From positions 8,169,019 to 8,233,018 of the forward strand of contig CM034605.1 in the NCBI GenBank assembly GCA_020091685.1: a stretch of DNA of 64,000 bases. The letters run 5' to 3'. Under the pieces are notes generated by a model. It was not told where the DNA came from. It was given only the letters and a program-made list of their open reading frames with translations, and searched no databases. Source of the DNA: Lutjanus erythropterus (taxonomy: Eukaryota > Chordata > Actinopteri > Lutjaniformes > Lutjanidae). Shown here one piece after another: positions 60,437-64,000 of this stretch (the stretch's first letter is position 1; every line of letters starts with the position of its first letter). The position numbers and the translations under genes are program-made.

Positions 60437-62205
60437 TCACCTTGTCGTGTGGAAATTCTTTTTTTTTTTAGTTTTCTTCCTGTCTTCAAGGAAAGAAGTA
60501 GGGATACACAATCATATTGACATCGGTTTTGGCTGAAAGGCTTTAAAAGAGGCCAATAAGATGATGGTTCAGTTATGTATTTTTGTGTGTGTGTGTGTAT
60601 GTCTGAAACAAATAGCTAAGTTGCTATTTGCAACTGTTGTTCAGTGTTGGTCATGCAAGGAGGAGCTCAGTTGCAGTCTGCAGTCAACAGTACAAATTTA
60701 ATTAATCACCTTAATTCAGTACTTTTTACGTGGATATCCAGTTAGAGTTGAAGGTAAATGTTGTCAGCGCTGCTACACTGACCAAGAAAACTGAGTTCTT
60801 CCTCTTGCCATGCCTATAGTGCCTGCATGTACCAGGATGCATTGTGAATTCTGATTCTGGCTCCCATGTAACCATGTATTACCACCCCAGCTTGTAGCTT
60901 TTACTGTGTTGGCCAAAACAGCGTTAGGTGACAAAGATACTCATTTAGCACAACCCGTGACTGCTCATAAAATGAGACTAGAAGTTGAAATAGCCTGTAG
61001 TTCTTCCTTAACACCCATGGCATCACTGTGACATCACCGGTGCAGGAAAAACTACAGATTTTGCAAAAGAAGAGCTCAGCTTTCTTGGTCAATAAAGCAC
61101 ACACTGCGCAATTTATTGCTTCAGTTGATTACATTTACCATCAACTGTACATCTACATGAATAGTGTCAAAATTTTCCTTTAAGAGCCGTCATAGCAATT
61201 GTTACGACAAAGAAAGAGAAACAGGCACCAAAAAAAAAAATGTCAGCAGTAGTTTTCTTAGTTTGTTCTGTGAATGTTTACATTTTGAAAAGTATTGTAT
61301 TTTATTGTGAAGAGTAGACATAATATTAGTAATTCCACCATAGAGAGAGACTTCTCTGATGGAAAAATGACGATATGTGCGTATTCCAGTATTGGCATTG
61401 GCAATCTGAAAGAAATGAGTTGGGAGCATACTGGATATCTGCAAAAATCCAATATCAAGGATGTTTAGTACAGGTAGAGTACAGAGTGTTTCCTATGATC
61501 ACTTCAGCGAGGCGTTGACACGAGGAAGACAAAGCACAGTTAAGTCGTTGTGTCTGAGGTGCCGATCCTTCACAGGGTGTCACGGACAACACAGGCCTAC
61601 CTGCCTGTAACCCTTTTACCCCGTCACCCTCACATCACCAACACCCGATTCATCTGTAACACACCGCGCAGCATCCGCACCGACCTGAAGGAACTCGACA
61701 ATCCATTGTGTCACTGTCATTTAACACAGCGGCACCTCAGGGTGTCAGCATCCAAGAAGCAGGTCTCGCAGTGGGGGGGATGTAAAATACGAGTATAATC
61801 TCCTGTGCTGATGTCGACCGCTAATGGTGAACAAGCGTGTTTCAACTAGACCCCCCCATCCCCCTTCCTCCCTCCTTCCTCCCCGTTCAGATGTAATTGA
61901 CATGACTCCTACACAAGTTCGAGCCTGTCATCACAGCGAGCGGTGAAAAATGAGCCGAGCTGCCGTGCGCCGAAATGATTGATCTGAAAGACGTTTCAGG
62001 GCTATTTTGTGCTGAATTGTGATGTTTACATGTGTCGCGAGCCTTCTTTCCTTCTTCTCCCCTTTGTAATTTAATGATGATTATTTTCTGTCTGTCAAGA
62101 CTGACTTTAGTTTGAATTAAATCTAGTATTAGGTTGCCTTTTCCCCCACTAAATTTCCAATATTATCACTGAAATATTCTGTGTTGAGCGGGAACAATTA
62201 GTCAA
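60437..62205. other. Intron 2 unique sequence
   Basis: A short GT tract at 60583-60599 and a repeat fragment near 60499-60560. 61860-62170 is complex and may be regulatory. The + frame at 61550-61798 is unsupported. No exon recognised. Confidence 0.35.
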
Positions 62206-62545
62206 TTAATTATGGCTCAACCGATACTGGAGTTTTGAGCTTGATGCCAATAGCAGTATTAGGGTGTAAAAAAAAAACCGATATCAATATATCGGTCAAG
62301 ATTCTTAAGACAGAATATAGTATATGGAATATAGAATATATACATATAAAGACACTGACACAAACAGTGATTCCTCAAAAGTGTTTAACATTTGTGACAA
62401 AGATGTGTATAAAAACATACATAAAACACATGAACCGTGTACAATATATCTATCTGTAACCTGTTTAAAAAAAAAAAGGATCAAATATACGTAAAATGCT
62501 GCCTGTAAGGCGAACAAATAAAGACAATCTGCATTATGTTCTCTT
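62206..62545 (+). mobile_element. 'GGCTCAACCGATA' interspersed element, copy 2
   Basis: Starts ATGGCTCAACCGATACTGG, contains CCGATATCAATATATCGGTC and AAATGCTGCCTGTAAGGCG, and matches the 21872 copy around AATGCTGCCTGTAA. It is shorter and more decayed, and abuts the nested repeats that follow. Confidence 0.6.
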
Positions 62546-62594
62546 GTTAAAAATCAGACAGATGATGTAACTTTGGTCTGTGTCAAGTTTTGAT

Positions 62595-63028
62595 GACATT
62601 TTACAGACTAAACTCAACAAAATCAATTAATTGATAATTCCAGGTGTCACAGTTTCATTAGTTAATCGAAAATCAATCGAAATGAGCTTTCAAATTCAAT
62701 ATTCAATTCAATATTATCTCAGGGCACTTTTTTATAAAGACCGTGCTCTTTTTAAACCCAATCCTGAGTGGAACCCAAGGAAAGACTTTGACAGGCAGAA
62801 AACCCCCGTTTTAAAGAAGAATTTGAAATTTGTCATTGCTTAAAGCCAATGATCTGTTGACCTATAAATCTAAGACTCAATAGTTTTAACAATGGCATGG
62901 TGTCGGTGCAAAAAAAAAAAAAAAATAGTGAAATCAAATCGTGTTCTTGAGATTGAAAGTAAAATTGAAACATTTGGAGAACCGTGACACCCCTATTTAT
63001 AATGAAAATAATCATTAGTTGCAACCCA
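62595..63028 (-). mobile_element. 'GGGCTGCAAC' element (minus), split by an insertion
   Basis: GACATTTTACAGACTAAACTCAAC..ATCAATTAATTGATAATTC (62595-62638) and ATGAAAATAATCATTAGTTGCAACCC (62999-63028) are both parts of the reverse-complemented 5' end of this family, now separated by the element at 62641-62994. Confidence 0.6.
62641..62994 (+). mobile_element. 'GTGACACCCCT'-ended element, copy 2 (nested)
   Basis: The left end CAGGTGTCACAGTTTCATTAG and the right end GAACCGTGACACCCCT form imperfect terminal inverted repeats. It contains a poly(A) run at 62911-62925 and shares its right half with the 44516-44914 copy. No transposase frame. Confidence 0.65.
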
Positions 63029-64000
63029 ATTAAGAAACATTTCTGGTGATCAGTGATATATTTTCAAGTTTCTCTCACACTCTTTCTTTACGAAAGCTTG
63101 CTATAACTCAGTATCAGCAAATACACACCCCCTCCACTCGATCAGATCCATTTTTTATCCCCCTCACTCCCGATGAATCACATTTGCTTTTTTTTCCTTT
63201 TCTCTCCCCCTCTTTCTCAATTTCCCCTCTTCTCTTCTGTCTTTCTTGGCCGCAGATTGAGGTCAGGAGTTTAGTAGGGGAAAACATTTGGAGCCGGTGG
63301 CACAGGGCCCAGAGGCTCTCGCGAAAAAAAAAAAAAAAAGAAAGAAAAAAATAAATCGCTGTTCACACACACATTACAGAGAGCATTAACCTGCCCTGCT
63401 CTGCCTCTCCAAATGTCTCCATTACGGCTCTCTGCCTGGAACAACACAGGCAGCGCTAGTCGCAGCCAGCCATCAATTGATGTGAGCAGAAACAGAGAAT
63501 TAGAGCGAGGGAAAAATAAAGAAAGACAGACGGGGGCAGAGAGCAACATTTGGCAGTCTTCAGAAAAGGGATCCGAGATGAAAATATAGAAAAACACGCC
63601 TGTGTGTCTATCAGTCGAAAGCTACGCTATCTTGCCCGCTTTCACTCGCCGTCAGTGCGATGTTGATGTTATCACCAGGTCGATAAGTCACAATCTTTGA
63701 ATAGACAGGCTTGTGTTTTCATTTGGGAATAAAAACCTGCAGCACATGAAGTGCACCATGCTTCATACCACTTAATTCATCTGCAGCCTAGTTTTTCTTT
63801 GTTCCCTGAATGTGTCTGTTTCTATATTTTTATATTTAGTCTCGGCGCGATGTCTGTAGTGTCTAGGTCGTCACAATTGAGAGTCCTGTACATCACTCCT
63901 CCTGTCCCTCACCCCTCCAAGGGCAGCTCATTCCTTGAGGTGTCAAGGGCCTCCCAATGTGCGAGGAGGGGGAGGAGCGAGAGAAAGGGAGATCAAAGAG
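63029..64000. other. Intron 2, window end
   Basis: Pyrimidine-rich to 63240, A-rich run 63325-63353, then complex repeat-poor sequence (63240-63300; 63370-63700) that may be regulatory. A pyrimidine tract with CCGCAG at 63250 resembles an acceptor, but the following sequence does not read as the next arid1b exon. Confidence 0.35.

Larger units (their letters stand above)
48924..64000 (+). other. arid1b: arid1b intron 2 (partial, runs out of the window)
   Basis: It begins GTATGT. The next exon should begin with sequence equivalent to MPPQYGQQG and be Q/Y/P-rich. I found no such frame behind an acceptor to the end of the window, so intron 2 is at least 15,077 bp here. Confidence 0.75.

Noticed and set aside
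63245..63420. Possible arid1b exon 3 after a CCGCAG acceptor-like site
   Set aside because: The translation after the site does not resemble the expected Q/Y/P-rich MPPQYGQQG-type sequence, and a poly(A) run follows.
1..64000. CRISPR array, prokaryotic operon, prophage or endogenous virus
   Set aside because: No regularly spaced identical repeats with unique spacers, no ribosome-binding-site gene clusters, and no retroviral or viral protein frames seen on either strand.

Overview
This is vertebrate nuclear DNA, almost certainly from a spiny-rayed (percomorph-type) teleost. Reasons: one gene with clear metazoan splice sites, introns of tens of kilobases, very dense (CA)n/(GT)n microsatellites, and many short palindromic non-autonomous transposon relics of kinds common in teleost introns. 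There is no operon structure, prokaryotic gene, CRISPR array or viral gene. Most open frames are chance frames, microsatellite read-throughs or antisense shadows.

The only protein-coding gene I can support is the 5' part of arid1b on the + strand. ARID1B is the AT-rich-interaction-domain subunit of the canonical BAF (SWI/SNF) chromatin remodeller. Exon 1 (coding 17504-18775, 424 codons) ends in a consensus donor at a codon boundary. Exon 2 (48720-48923, 68 codons) begins after a good polypyrimidine tract and ends at another codon-boundary donor. The window thus holds about 17 kb of 5' flank with the proximal promoter/leader (about 17.1-17.5 kb), exon 1, a 29,944-bp intron 1, exon 2, and about 15 kb of intron 2. 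The encoded 492 residues are low-complexity Q/N/G/S-rich sequence; the ARID DNA-binding domain lies in exons outside the window.

Layout: 1-17.1 kb is non-coding flank with unique AT/GC-mixed blocks of regulatory character and several repeats (0.63-1.13, 3.3-3.66, 5.5-5.8, 8.4-8.9, 14.7-15.6 kb). 17.1-18.8 kb is the CpG-rich leader and exon 1. 18.8-48.7 kb is intron 1, with interspersed elements at 20.0, 21.9, 24.0, 29.7, 38.4, 40.9, 43.9, 46.2 and 46.9 kb separated by unique blocks. 48.7-64 kb is exon 2 and intron 2, opening with a very dense GT-repeat cluster, then a 55-bp minisatellite, and later more transposon relics (53.7, 56.6, 57.3, 60.0, 62.2-63.0 kb).

I did not find a previously undescribed multi-gene system. 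The most interesting points are a three-codon upstream ORF ending 2 nt before the arid1b start, the UG-repeat cluster just inside intron 2, a hairpin-encoding 55-bp minisatellite with a relative in intron 1, several long foldback elements, and two separate nestings of one inverted-repeat element inside another. Calls of regulatory or conserved non-coding sequence rest on composition and motif content only; no alignment was possible.
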